DNA of 64,000 nucleotides from Ferdinandcohnia sp047238305 (lineage in GTDB: Bacteria; Bacillota; Bacilli; Bacillales; Bacillaceae_L). The notes beneath the pieces were generated by a model. The model worked only from the letters and a program-made list of their open reading frames with translations. It was not told the origin of the DNA and ran no database searches. The DNA lies in assembly GCF_047238305.1 (NCBI RefSeq), contig NZ_JBDFMO010000001.1, positions 3,720,001 through 3,784,000 on the forward strand, given 5' to 3'. Positions within the stretch are counted from its first letter, which is position 1. Every line of letters starts with the position of its first letter. Positions 51,477-60,502 of the stretch are shown one piece after another. The position numbers and the translations under genes were made by a program.

Positions 51477-52803
51477 ACAGAATATCGGCCGCTAATTGTG
51501 CAAGCCCTGACCGTTCTCCTTTTACTAATCGAATATGGCCAGCAATTTTTTGGTCCTTAAACTTCTCTACCACATACGTTAACCCATTATTGTATTCATC
51601 TAAATATGGGTGGTCTATTTGTTCGGTATCTCCCATAAATACGATTTTACTCTTTTCCCCGACTCTCGTGAGTATGGTTTTAACCTCATGCTTGGTTAAG
51701 TTTTGAGCCTCATCAATAATGATAAATTGTTCTGGTATGCTTCTCCCTCTGATATAGGTCAGAGCCTCAACCTCGATTGAGCCCATTCCAGCTAGGATCG
51801 CATCCAATTCACCAGGCTTTTTCGTATTAAATAAATATTCTAGATTATCAAAGATTGGCTGCATCCACGGCCTGAGCTTTTCCTGTTTTTCTCCAGGTAA
51901 AAAGCCTATATCTTTTCCTACTGGGACAATTGGACGGGCGACTAAAAGCTTTTTATATTGCCCTAAATCTTCCGTCTGCATAAGTCCAGCTGCAAGAGCT
52001 AATAATGTTTTTCCTGTCCCAGCCTTGCCTATTAATGTCACCAATGGTATATCATCTCTTAATAACAGCTCAAATGCCATTGTTTGCTGTACATTTCTTG
52101 GTTTTATACCCCAAATATGATCCTGTTTAAAATGGAGCTTTTTTACCACTTTACCTGTCTTATCAACAATCCCAATCGCAGATGATGAGCCTCCTAATGC
52201 ATCTTTTAAGAGAATAAATTGATTTGGATAGAATGGGTGATTGACTAACTCTGTTACGTGAAGTTCTCCTTTTTCATAAAAGAGATCAAGAAGGTTACGG
52301 TTTATATAAATTTCGAGAAACCCCGAATATATATGGTCAACCTCAACAACACGATCACTTAAAAAATCTTCAGACTGTAACCCTAATGCATCAGCCTTTA
52401 CACGAACTAATGCATCCTTACTAACTAAAATGACCTGTTTCCCATTTTCTTTTGATTGTTCTTCCAATGAGAGATTTTTGGCAACTGCTAAAATGCGGTT
52501 ATCGTTTGTTTTTTCAACAAAGATCTCTTGTAGTTCATGAAAGGATCTATGATTTAATTCAATCCGCAGGCTTCCACCTGTTTCAAGCAGAATTTTTTCG
52601 TGTAACTTTCCAGTTTGTCGTAAATTATCGATAAGCTTTGATACATGCCTCGCATTTCTTCCTATTTCATCCATATAACGTTTTTTTGAGTCAACCTCTT
52701 CTAACACTACTGCGGGTATAACAACCTCATTATCTTCAAATGAAAAAATTGATCTAGGATCTTGCAGTAATACATTTGTGTCTAATACATAAATTTTCCC
52801 CAA
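51475..52803 (-). CDS. ylaK: PIN-PhoH2 RNA helicase/ribonuclease-type protein YlaK
   Basis: A 442-aa fusion of an N-terminal PIN nuclease domain (VLDTNVLLQDPRSIF with the first acidic residue, VVLEEVDSKK) and a C-terminal PhoH ATPase (LIGKAGTGKTLLALAAGL Walker A, FIIDEAQNLTKHE Walker B, FMGDTEQID). PhoH2 proteins of actinobacteria act as sequence-specific RNA helicases/RNases. Start TTG 52803 lies 7 nt after GGAGG; GTG 52809 touches the site. No separate antitoxin-like gene is next to it. Confidence 0.9.
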   Translation of the reverse strand: MGKIYVLDTNVLLQDPRSIFSFEDNEVVIPAVVLEEVDSKKRYMDEIGRNARHVSKLIDNLRQTGKLHEKILLETGGSLRIELNHRSFHELQEIFVEKTNDNRILAVAKNLSLEEQSKENGKQVILVSKDALVRVKADALGLQSEDFLSDRVVEVDHIYSGFLEIYINRNLLDLFYEKGELHVTELVNHPFYPNQFILLKDALGGSSSAIGIVDKTGKVVKKLHFKQDHIWGIKPRNVQQTMAFELLLRDDIPLVTLIGKAGTGKTLLALAAGLMQTEDLGQYKKLLVARPIVPVGKDIGFLPGEKQEKLRPWMQPIFDNLEYLFNTKKPGELDAILAGMGSIEVEALTYIRGRSIPEQFIIIDEAQNLTKHEVKTILTRVGEKSKIVFMGDTEQIDHPYLDEYNNGLTYVVEKFKDQKIAGHIRLVKGERSGLAQLAADIL

Positions 52804-53020
52804 AATCACGCCTCCTACTCAAGTGGGTTTCAATTTTTGTTTTAGGAGTGAAACAGGATAATCCTTTCGTACGAGAATTTTTTTATATTATATTAGCCAA
52901 TCCCATTTTTTGTTCGTGTAAGGACGACCATTGATAAAAATATATGTAGGAATGAATAAAGATAGAAGAATAATTAAACAATAAAAAAAGAAAACATATA
53001 GAACGATGGGAGGCAAAACG

Positions 53021-53620
53021 GTGAGACATATTTATATCCTTCTGTTCTCAAGTATACTATTTTTGGTTTCTGGTTGTGGTGGCAACAATAATGCCAGTGA
53101 AAATGAAAAAGATACTCGTGTAAAGGTTCAAAATACAGTGGAAAACAATATTGACAGAAAAACAGGGCAAGAAATCGCGAGTCATCTTGTCGAACTTGCA
53201 AGTAGTGTACCTAAGGTAAATGATGCCACAGCTGTTGTACTAGGAAAGTTTGCCGTCGTTGGCATTGATGTTGATTCAAAATTGGAGCGTTCAAGGGTAC
53301 AGACGATTAAATATTCGGTTGCTGAGAGTTTACAGCATGACCCTCATGGCGCTAACGCAATTGTAATCGCTGATGCCGATACATTTGAACGTTTGAAGCA
53401 AATGAAGAAACAAATTGAAGACGGAAGACCTGTTACAGGTATTTTAGATGAATTGGCTCAAATCGTCGGGAGACTAGTACCAGATGTTCCAAGTGATTTA
53501 ATTGACAATCAAAACACTGAACCAACCAAGACAAATGATAAGCAGCTAAATCAAAAAGAACAACAAAAAATAGATAAAGAACAACAAGATCAGTCAAATG
53601 GTAAGATGGGTAATAAATAA
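53021..53620 (+). CDS. ylaJ: YhcN/YlaJ-family sporulation lipoprotein
   Basis: A 199-aa lipoprotein: signal peptide ending in LVSGC, a YhcN/YlaJ domain (VNDATAVVLGKFAVVGIDVD, TIKYSVAESLQHDPHGANAIVIAD) and a Gln/Lys/Asp-rich tail. Family members are found in spores and affect germination. GTG 53021 follows GGGAGG; the in-frame ATG at 53006 precedes the site. Divergent from phoH2. Confidence 0.9.
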   Translation: MRHIYILLFSSILFLVSGCGGNNNASENEKDTRVKVQNTVENNIDRKTGQEIASHLVELASSVPKVNDATAVVLGKFAVVGIDVDSKLERSRVQTIKYSVAESLQHDPHGANAIVIADADTFERLKQMKKQIEDGRPVTGILDELAQIVGRLVPDVPSDLIDNQNTEPTKTNDKQLNQKEQQKIDKEQQDQSNGKMGNK

Positions 53621-53642
53621 AATATTACTTACTGTTATTGTT

Positions 53643-53681
53643 CAGCGTACGGATACATCAAGGTGTCCTGCGCTGTTTTTT
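53643..53681 (+). terminator. terminator of ylaJ
   Basis: CAGCG-GGATAC / GTGTCC-CGCTG with small internal loops, followed by TTTTTT. Confidence 0.75.
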
Positions 53682-53785
53682 GTGTTTAAATATTCCTCTT
53701 AAAAAGACAAACTTTGTCAGAAAAGTAAGTAATGTTGTATAATGGAAAAATAGATACTAGATAACATTTGAGGGGTTTATAAAAA

Positions 53786-53989
53786 ATGAAAGTAAAGTGT
53801 GTAATTTGTGATAAGATTGAGGACATTGAGGATGAATCCAGCCTCGCTAAACGACTAAGAAACCGCCCAATCCATACATATATGTGTCAAGATTGCCATG
53901 ATCGAATTGAAACGAGGACAAACGAAAGAATCGCAACAAATAAATTCAAGCTCTATCGCAAAAAGAAAACTGAGGACGATTGGTGGTAA
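53786..53989 (+). CDS. ylaI: YlaI zinc-ribbon-like protein
   Basis: A 67-aa protein with CVIC and CQDC pairs, a likely zinc site, and a basic end (KLYRKKKTEDDWW). It matches the YlaI (DUF2197) family. Function unknown. GAGGGG upstream of the ATG. It ends against the bidirectional terminator shared with the minus-strand genes. Confidence 0.9.
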   Translation: MKVKCVICDKIEDIEDESSLAKRLRNRPIHTYMCQDCHDRIETRTNERIATNKFKLYRKKKTEDDWW

Positions 53990-54012
53990 ATTCAGACGCC
54001 AGAAAAAAAAAT

Positions 54013-54047
54013 AAAAAAGCCGAGCTCGTACGCTCGGCTTTTTGTTT
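54013..54047. terminator. bidirectional terminator after ylaI
   Basis: AAAAAAGCCGAGC, TCGTAC, GCTCGGCTTTTT with A- and T-runs on both sides. Confidence 0.92.
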
Positions 54048-54331
54048 TATTCGTAATTCTGATATCTCTCTGGATGTTGATTAATTTGGTTGTGCATGAC
54101 TTCAATTAACTCTGTCGGAAACCTGGCACTTTTCGCTTCCCCATCAATCGTATAGTTCACAAGATACATCACTTCATCTTTTTGAATATTGATGTCCTTC
54201 AACTTAAACTCATTAACCAGAATATCTTCAAATAAATCGAATGTTTCCTTAGCTGCTTTATCATCAGGTCTTGCTTCAGCTACAATTTTAATCGTTAACC
54301 AATTATAAATCGCATCCTGTAGGGATTTCAT
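54047..54331 (-). CDS. conserved hypothetical 94-aa protein
   Basis: A soluble, acidic 94-aa protein (MKSLQDAIYNWLTIKIVAEARP, ETFDLFEDILVNEF, VNYTIDGEAKSARFPTELIE). No motif is recognised. AGGAGG is ideally placed. It lies 12 nt after ylaH and is probably co-transcribed with it. I do not recognise a B. subtilis counterpart by sequence. Confidence 0.78.
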   Translation of the reverse strand: MKSLQDAIYNWLTIKIVAEARPDDKAAKETFDLFEDILVNEFKLKDINIQKDEVMYLVNYTIDGEAKSARFPTELIEVMHNQINQHPERYQNYE

Positions 54332-54343
54332 CAGATTACCTCC

Positions 54344-54649
54344 TTACGCTTCCCGTTTTTTTGTCTGGTGAAGACGTAATTTATAAATAAGCAATATTCC
54401 TGCGGTAATCGCTAATCCTTCCGCAATCGGTAAGAATGCGCCTAAAAACGTTAAAATGGTGCAGCCTAAGGCAAGACATACATAAATAACAATATTTTTT
54501 AACAATGGCAGTTTTTTCGCAAATCCTAAACGAAACACGATAATCGTTAGGAGTAAAATGACTGCATACAATATATTTGACCCGACATTAGGTGTTGTCG
54601 AACTATAGATTGTTCTTGCAATCGGCCACATGTGTTCATAGACATCCAT
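54344..54649 (-). CDS. ylaH: YlaH-like membrane protein
   Basis: A 101-aa protein with three membrane helices (about 23-42, 48-69, 74-91) and a basic cytoplasmic end (LRLHQTKKREA). The place behind typA is that of ylaH. Function unknown. GAGGGG lies 11 nt before the ATG. Confidence 0.87.
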   Translation of the reverse strand: MDVYEHMWPIARTIYSSTTPNVGSNILYAVILLLTIIVFRLGFAKKLPLLKNIVIYVCLALGCTILTFLGAFLPIAEGLAITAGILLIYKLRLHQTKKREA

Positions 54650-54717
54650 AACTATTTATACCCCTCTTTCTCACACATCTATCATAAAAGTATCAGAAAG
54701 GGACAAGGTTCACAACC

Positions 54718-56559
54718 TTATTGATTTACTTCAGCAAGTTTTTTTCGTTTTGCTGCTTTTTCACGTTCATTTTTATCGAGAACCTTTTTACGTAAACGGA
54801 TAGATTCTGGAGTAACCTCACAGTACTCATCATCGTTTAAATATTCCAGTGATTCTTCTAATGACATAATGCGTGGCTTTTTCATCGTTGTTGTTTGGTC
54901 TTTATTGGCTGAACGCATGTTTGTCATTTGTTTGGCTTTCACGATATTAACCGTTAAGTCATTTTCACGGGTATGTTCACCCACGATCATTCCTTCATAA
55001 ACCTCTGTACCAGGCTCAACAAAAATCGTACCACGGTCTTCAACACCAGTAATTCCGTATTGAGTTGCTTTACCAGTTTCCATCGAAACAAGCACACCTT
55101 GTCTTCGTCCACCAACTTGGCCTTGTGCCATTGGCTTGTAACTATCAAAGGTATGATTAATAATACCGAAACCTCTTGTTAACGTTAAAAATTCTGTTGT
55201 GTAACCGATAAGTCCACGTGCAGGGACCATAAAAATAAGTCGGACTTGACCATTCCCATTGTTAATCATGTCTAACATTTCACCCTTACGTGCACCAATA
55301 GATTCCATGATGGAACCAGTGTGTTCCTCAGGTACATCGATTTGAACTCGTTCAACTGGTTCACAACGAACTCCATCAATTTCTTTTACAATAACCTCTG
55401 GCTTAGAAACCTGAAGCTCGTAGCCTTCACGACGCATATTCTCAATTAATATTGATAAATGAAGCTCACCACGTCCTGAAACAATCCATGCATCAGGAGA
55501 ATCTGTATTATCCACGCGTAAACTTACATCGGTATGAAGCTGTTCACGAAGACGTTCTTCAATTTTACGTGATGTGATATATTTACCTTCGCGGCCAGCG
55601 AATGGGCTATTATTTACTAAAAATGTCATTTGTAAAGTTGGCTCATCGATATGAAGAATTGGTAAAGCATCCTGGTGTTCGATTGGACAAACTGTTTCAC
55701 CAACATTGATATCTTCCATACCGGATACAGCAACAAGGTCTCCCGCTTTTGCTTCTTGGACTTCAATTCGTTTTAATCCTGAGAAACCAAAGATTTTTGA
55801 AACACGGAATTGTTTTACACTGCCATCTAATTTCATTAACGCAACTTGCTGTCCAACATGCATGGTTCCTCTAAATACTCGTCCGATTCCAATTCTTCCA
55901 ACATAATCGTTATAATCAAGTAACGCTACTTGGAATTGTAATGGCTCTTCACTATTATCGATTGGAGCAGGAATGTTCTCGATAATACATTGGAATAAAG
56001 ATTCCATGTTTTCATCTTGTTGATGTGGGTCTGTACTTGCTGTTCCATTGATTGCAGATGCATATACAACCGGAAATTCTAATTGTTCTTCAGAAGCATC
56101 TAGCTCGATAAATAAGTCGATTACTTCGTCAACAACTTCTTCAGGTCTTGCAAAGTCACGGTCAATTTTGTTTACAACTACAATCGGTGTAAGATTTTGC
56201 TCCAATGCTTTTTTCAATACAAAGCGAGTTTGTGGCATACAGCCTTCATAAGCATCGACAACTAATAGTACTCCATCAACCATTTTCATAATACGTTCAA
56301 CTTCTCCACCGAAGTCAGCATGTCCTGGAGTATCCATAATATTAATACGGGTATCCTTATAATTAATTGCTGTATTTTTGGCAAGAATGGTGATACCACG
56401 TTCACGTTCAATATCATTTGAGTCCATTACACGTTCATCTACATGCTCATTTGAGCGGAATGTTCCTGATTGATGAAGCAGAGTATCTACAAGGGTTGTT
56501 TTTCCATGGTCTACGTGTGCAATAATCGCTATATTTCGTAAGTCATTACGTGTTGTCAC
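54718..56559 (-). CDS. typA: ribosome-associated GTPase TypA/BipA
   Basis: Translational GTPase that helps 50S assembly under stress and cold. G1 IAHVDHGKTTLVD, G3 DTPGHADFGGEV, G4 NKIDRDFARP; EF-G-like domains and the BipA-specific C-terminal domain follow. It has 613 aa and starts with GTG after AGGAGATG. The conserved yla order ylaF-typA-ylaH is kept. Confidence 0.97.
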   Translation of the reverse strand: MTTRNDLRNIAIIAHVDHGKTTLVDTLLHQSGTFRSNEHVDERVMDSNDIERERGITILAKNTAINYKDTRINIMDTPGHADFGGEVERIMKMVDGVLLVVDAYEGCMPQTRFVLKKALEQNLTPIVVVNKIDRDFARPEEVVDEVIDLFIELDASEEQLEFPVVYASAINGTASTDPHQQDENMESLFQCIIENIPAPIDNSEEPLQFQVALLDYNDYVGRIGIGRVFRGTMHVGQQVALMKLDGSVKQFRVSKIFGFSGLKRIEVQEAKAGDLVAVSGMEDINVGETVCPIEHQDALPILHIDEPTLQMTFLVNNSPFAGREGKYITSRKIEERLREQLHTDVSLRVDNTDSPDAWIVSGRGELHLSILIENMRREGYELQVSKPEVIVKEIDGVRCEPVERVQIDVPEEHTGSIMESIGARKGEMLDMINNGNGQVRLIFMVPARGLIGYTTEFLTLTRGFGIINHTFDSYKPMAQGQVGGRRQGVLVSMETGKATQYGITGVEDRGTIFVEPGTEVYEGMIVGEHTRENDLTVNIVKAKQMTNMRSANKDQTTTMKKPRIMSLEESLEYLNDDEYCEVTPESIRLRKKVLDKNEREKAAKRKKLAEVNQ

Positions 56560-56712
56560 TATTTCACATCTCCTATTATCAAATTAAGGATTTTAATTTC
56601 TTTTTACATTTTTTTACTTCCGAAAAGAGTCGCAACTAAAATATTATATACCAAAGTCTAGAAATAATATATATTTATCTGTAAAATAAATTATGGAAAG
56701 GGGCAAATTACT

Positions 56713-56898
56713 TTGAAAAACGTGAATATCCCAATGCTTCTATTTGCGATTGCCACAGCTGTTTGTATTATGCTGATTGGTGTATCAATAGCTGAAAAAA
56801 GTCTATTAGGTATTATTTTGTCTATTATTGCAGTAATTATTGTTACAGGTTTAGGATTTACGACAAAGAAAAAAATGCGTGAGAATGGCAGGCTCTGA
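56713..56898 (+). CDS. ylaF: YlaF small membrane protein
   Basis: A 61-aa protein with two membrane helices (about 8-26 and 30-49) and a basic tail (TTKKKMRENGRL); family DUF5325. TTG start after AAAGGGG. Divergent from typA. Its last codons form the left arm of the terminator. Confidence 0.85.
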   Translation: MKNVNIPMLLFAIATAVCIMLIGVSIAEKSLLGIILSIIAVIIVTGLGFTTKKKMRENGRL

Positions 56899-56920
56899 TT
56901 CTGCCTTCTCACGCTTTTTT
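56877..56920 (+). terminator. terminator overlapping the 3' end of ylaF
   Basis: GCGTGAGAA(t)GGCAG pairs with CTGCCTTCTCACGC, then TTTTTT. It covers the ylaF stop codon and reaches the stop of the next convergent gene. Confidence 0.88.
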
Positions 56921-57713
56921 ATTTTCTTTTTAAAAATTTGGTAAAAATCTCTTTATGTAAATTAGGTCTTGCAACAAAAATACTGTTTTCCTTCAAAAAG
57001 TTTAAGGGCTCCCCATCAAGTGTCGTGATCACTCCCCCAACCTCCTGTAAAAGGACAACTCCTGCTGCAAAATCCCACGGCGATAGGCGCATGGTGATGT
57101 ATACATCAATTCTTCCTGTTACGAGATAAGCCAATTCCAAAGCAGCAGAACCATATGAACGCGTTCCGCGAACAGCATTGACGATTGGAATCAAAATTTT
57201 TGGATCAATTCGTCTATTCTCGGTAACCCATGTAGCATTTATCGCGACGATGGCTTTTTCGAGAGGGACATCCCCTAATGGTTCAATTTTTGTCGAATTC
57301 AAATAGGCACCTTGACCTTTACGTGCATGATAAAGTTCGTCATGGACGACATCGTAGATAAGGCCAATTTGCCCTACTCCATCTTCGTATACAGCAACGG
57401 AAATCGCGAAATTGCGCTGTTGATGAACGAAATTCATTGTGCCATCGATCGGATCAATAATCCATGTGATCCCTTTTAATGACTGAAGTTTATCTCCGAA
57501 GCCTTCTTCTCCAAGAATCTGGTGTGAAGGAAAGGTTTTATGTATTTTTCCGATAAAAAATTGTTCAGTTTCTTTATCCATATTTGTCACCAAATCATCA
57601 GGATTTGATTTTGTCTCAACCACAAGCTTTGTTTGAAACGAATCTCTTATCCGTTCCCCTGCTTCTCTTATCCAATGTTTGGCGTAGTCTTCTATTTCAT
57701 TCCAATTTATCAT
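56919..57713 (-). CDS. yktC: inositol monophosphatase/SuhB family phosphatase (YktC)
   Basis: A 264-aa magnesium-dependent sugar-phosphate phosphatase. Metal site ILGEEGFG and WIIDPIDGTMNFVH, and C-terminal PWDFAAGVVLLQEVGG, are the IMPase signatures. Physiological substrate not fixed; it may be inositol phosphate or NADP-like compounds. RBS GAGGTA upstream of the ATG. Confidence 0.93.
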   Translation of the reverse strand: MINWNEIEDYAKHWIREAGERIRDSFQTKLVVETKSNPDDLVTNMDKETEQFFIGKIHKTFPSHQILGEEGFGDKLQSLKGITWIIDPIDGTMNFVHQQRNFAISVAVYEDGVGQIGLIYDVVHDELYHARKGQGAYLNSTKIEPLGDVPLEKAIVAINATWVTENRRIDPKILIPIVNAVRGTRSYGSAALELAYLVTGRIDVYITMRLSPWDFAAGVVLLQEVGGVITTLDGEPLNFLKENSIFVARPNLHKEIFTKFLKRK

Positions 57714-57810
57714 TGTAAGTACCTCACTTTTTTATCTCATCGGATAGTATACGCTAAGTATTATTCTTTAAAAGCTTACTTCACTTTTTTACTGAAATGC
57801 AAGCAATAAG

Positions 57811-57834
57811 GAAAGCGAACCAAGTTTGGTTCGC
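57811..57834 (-). terminator. hairpin downstream of the coiled-coil gene
   Basis: GCGAACCA, AGTT, TGGTTCGC; minus-strand TTTCCTTATT follows. A weak T-run makes this a probable rather than certain terminator. Confidence 0.5.
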
Positions 57835-57911
57835 CTTTGTGCTGTTCTAGGAAATGATCATTATGGATATTTAAGAGGTGTTTCCAAGTCAGCGCTTTTC
57901 GTTTTATTCCT

Positions 57912-58100
57912 TTATGCTTCAAGTTTAATTATTTCTTTGCTTAGTTTTTGTAGTTTCTTTTTACATTCTGCTTTTTTCACTTCATCATTTTCAATCATCG
58001 CATCATAAAGGGTTGCCAATTCATAGTCTACTTCTAGACGTAACACTGCTAAGCGTTTCTCTCCGTCTTTTCGCTTTAAATCATTTATCACTTGTTTCAA
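57912..58100 (-). CDS. small coiled-coil protein of unknown function
   Basis: A 62-aa, very charged helical protein (KQVINDLKRKDGEKRLAVLR, KKAECKKKLQKLSKEIIKLE). Start TTG 58100 lies 8 nt after AAAGGGG; GTG 58109 overlaps that site. It lies between yktC and yktB. No domain recognised. Confidence 0.7.
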   Translation of the reverse strand: MKQVINDLKRKDGEKRLAVLRLEVDYELATLYDAMIENDEVKKAECKKKLQKLSKEIIKLEA

Positions 58101-58307
58101 TTTTCGCACCCCTTTCGTTTATTTCAATCCTTCACTTTCCCTAAAATAACAATTCCACTTGTTACAACTATCTTATGAAAAAGCGGGAGCATTGTAACAA
58201 ATATGTGCGTATACCTAGAAGCATCGGATCTATTCAAAGCAGACTAGTACAGAATTTCTTATGTTTTTGGTAAAATGACTATAGGAATATCAATAGGAGG
58301 ATACATA

Positions 58308-58943
58308 ATGACTTTTACAGGGTTTACAAACGAAGACTTTGATGTGTTTACAATAGATGGTCTTGAAAATCGAATGAATGCATTAATTTCACATGTTCGG
58401 CCTAAATTTGAGGATTTAGGGAATTATTTTGCACCTACACTTTCAAGCCTAACAGGAGACGAGATGTTTGCACATGTCGCAAAACATGCGAGAAGGACAA
58501 TCAATCCACCTAAAGATACTTGGGTTGCTTTTGCAAATAATAAGCGTGGATATAAAATGCTTCCTCATTTTCAAATCGGATTGTGGAATACTCATCTTTT
58601 CGTTTGGTTTGCAGTGATATATGAAGCACCAATTAAAGCTGAGTTCGGAAACATTTTATTGGAGCATGCGAAACAAATTAGAGAAAGTGTACCAAACCAC
58701 TTTTTATGGTCAGTCGATCATACAAAACCAGATACCAGTATTCATCATAAGTTGAACTACCAAGAACTTGAATCGATGTTCACACGACTACAATCAGTCA
58801 AAAAGGCTGAAATTCTTTGTGGAATTAACATTTCTCGAGATAAAGTAGTTAATATGAATGGCGAAGAATTAATACAAACAATTGATGGAACTTTCAGAAA
58901 GTTACTTCCATTATATCAGCTAGCGCAAAAAAGTTCAAAGTAA
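58308..58943 (+). CDS. yktB: UPF0637 (DUF1054) family protein YktB
   Basis: A 211-aa soluble protein (MTFTGFTNEDFDVFTIDGLENR, HVAKHARRTINPPKDTWVAF, LPHFQIGLWNTHLFVW). DUF1054 proteins have known structures but no established role. AGGAGG lies just upstream of ATG 58308. Convergent with yktA. Confidence 0.9.
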   Translation: MTFTGFTNEDFDVFTIDGLENRMNALISHVRPKFEDLGNYFAPTLSSLTGDEMFAHVAKHARRTINPPKDTWVAFANNKRGYKMLPHFQIGLWNTHLFVWFAVIYEAPIKAEFGNILLEHAKQIRESVPNHFLWSVDHTKPDTSIHHKLNYQELESMFTRLQSVKKAEILCGINISRDKVVNMNGEELIQTIDGTFRKLLPLYQLAQKSSK

Positions 58944-58973
58944 GTTTTGAAATAGAAGCATTTTTCGACAAGC

Positions 58974-59010
58974 TAAAAGGATGTCCTATTCATGATAAGA
59001 CATCCTTTTA
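58974..59010. terminator. bidirectional terminator between yktB and yktA
   Basis: TAAAAGGATGTC pairs with GACATCCTTTTA around 13 nt. Confidence 0.85.
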
Positions 59011-59012
59011 AT

Positions 59013-59276
59013 CTACATTTTGATGATTTCCTTATTTTCTTTTGCTTTTTGGATAACACGGTATGCAGAATATCCACTTGTTTCCTCAAATTCCCCACAA
59101 ACCTGTTTTTCCTCTAGTTTACTTGGAACAATTTCTTTAAAACGCTTATAAGCCTGCATCATTCTTTCCCTTGCAATTCCCTTCTCATATGCTTTTTCAA
59201 CACATTCAAAAAAGGAGATTACATCAACTACTTCATCTGTGCTCCAATCAAAAGAAATAGGATATTGATAATCCAA
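59013..59276 (-). CDS. yktA: UPF0223 family protein YktA
   Basis: An 87-aa protein of the UPF0223 family (MDYQYPISFDWSTDEVVDVISFF, GYSAYRVIQKAKE). TTG 59276 lies 7-8 nt after AGGGGTG and matches the family start; a longer reading into the upstream gene is unlikely. Follows the nitronate monooxygenase by 11 nt. Confidence 0.88.
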   Translation of the reverse strand: MDYQYPISFDWSTDEVVDVISFFECVEKAYEKGIARERMMQAYKRFKEIVPSKLEEKQVCGEFEETSGYSAYRVIQKAKENKEIIKM

Positions 59277-59287
59277 TTTATTCACCC

Positions 59288-60247
59288 CTATTTGCTCCAC
59301 CTGTTTCGGATTTGCTCGGACTCAGTAATCATCCGCTCAAAAAGCTCAGCAACTGTTGGTTCATCTTTAATCAGGCCCATAACCTGACCCGCCCAGGCAA
59401 ATCCACCATCTACTTTCCCATCATAAATATAGTTTATATTAGCTTGACCACTTATGTATTCTTTCAATCCCTCATATGCAGTGTTCTCTTCTTCCAACTG
59501 AAGAATTTTCGAGGTCCATTCATTCGAAATCGCTCGACCTGGGGCTCCAAGTGATCGTTTAATCACAACTGTATCATTTTCAGTTCCTTTAATCAATGCG
59601 TCTTTATAGCCTTGGTGGGCATGGACACATTCTTTCGTGGCAATAAAACGTGTACCCATTTCAATTCCTTCAGCCCCTAAGCTTAATGCTGCCATTAAAC
59701 CACGTGCATCACCAATACCACCAGATGCGATAACCGGAATAGACACCGCATCAACTACCTGCGGAATAAGAACCATTGTTCCGATATCCTGTCTTCCAAG
59801 GTGACCTCCACCCTCTTGACCAACTACCATCACAGCGTCTGCTCCTAGTTCTTCGGCTTTTTGCGCTTGCCTTCTTGCTGCAACAAGAACGAGTTTCTTC
59901 GTATTAACCCCTTTTAATTGTTCAAAAATGGGTGCAGGGTTTCCTCCAGTCATTGTAATAACAGGTACTTCTTCCTCAATCGCAACTTCAAGCATGTCAG
60001 AAAATGGTCTACCATGCTGTCCAATTGCATAGTTAACCCCGAATGGATTTTTAGTTAATTCTTTTACTTTTTTAATTTCATTCCGAAGTTCTTCTGGTGA
60101 ATGAAGTGACATTGCTGTAATTTGACCCAATCCTCCTGCATTTGAAACAGCTGCCGCAAGCTCAGAATAAGCTAAATAAGCAAGTCCTCCCTGAATGATT
60201 GGATATTTAATTCCTAATAAAGTTGACACTCTTGTTTCCCAATTCAT
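59288..60247 (-). CDS. nitronate monooxygenase family protein
   Basis: A 319-aa FMN-dependent TIM barrel of the 2-nitropropane dioxygenase/FabK superfamily: PIIQGGLAYLAYSELAAAVSNAG, GQEGGGHLGRQDIGT with the active-site His, and the FMN phosphate site IASGGIGDARGLMAALSLGAEGIEMGTRF. It could act on propionate-3-nitronate or be an enoyl-reductase relative; sequence does not decide. ATG 60247 has AAAGGTGGGAG upstream. Confidence 0.88.
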   Translation of the reverse strand: MNWETRVSTLLGIKYPIIQGGLAYLAYSELAAAVSNAGGLGQITAMSLHSPEELRNEIKKVKELTKNPFGVNYAIGQHGRPFSDMLEVAIEEEVPVITMTGGNPAPIFEQLKGVNTKKLVLVAARRQAQKAEELGADAVMVVGQEGGGHLGRQDIGTMVLIPQVVDAVSIPVIASGGIGDARGLMAALSLGAEGIEMGTRFIATKECVHAHQGYKDALIKGTENDTVVIKRSLGAPGRAISNEWTSKILQLEEENTAYEGLKEYISGQANINYIYDGKVDGGFAWAGQVMGLIKDEPTVAELFERMITESEQIRNRWSK

Positions 60248-60502
60248 TAAACTCCCACCTTTCAAATATTCATTTCGAGATGACAACCTAAAACTCCTCT
60301 TTTTTACATCTCGTCTCATGTAATATACAGTAAAGTTTAACAACCTTAAAAATGTTTAATAATCCACTACCTGTGACACTTTAAAAGAAAGAAATATTTT
60401 TATATGCAAACTGTAAAAGTAGTGCTATAATTCTCTTGTTTTATGCAAAAAAGACATTTTGAAATAAGGAAAATTATTTAAATAAAGAGGTGTGGTTATC
60501 AA

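Noticed and set aside
51475..52803. PhoH2 as part of a toxin-antitoxin pair
   Set aside because: No short antitoxin-like gene is adjacent on the same strand; neighbours ylaL and ylaJ are divergent or convergent and match the normal yla order.
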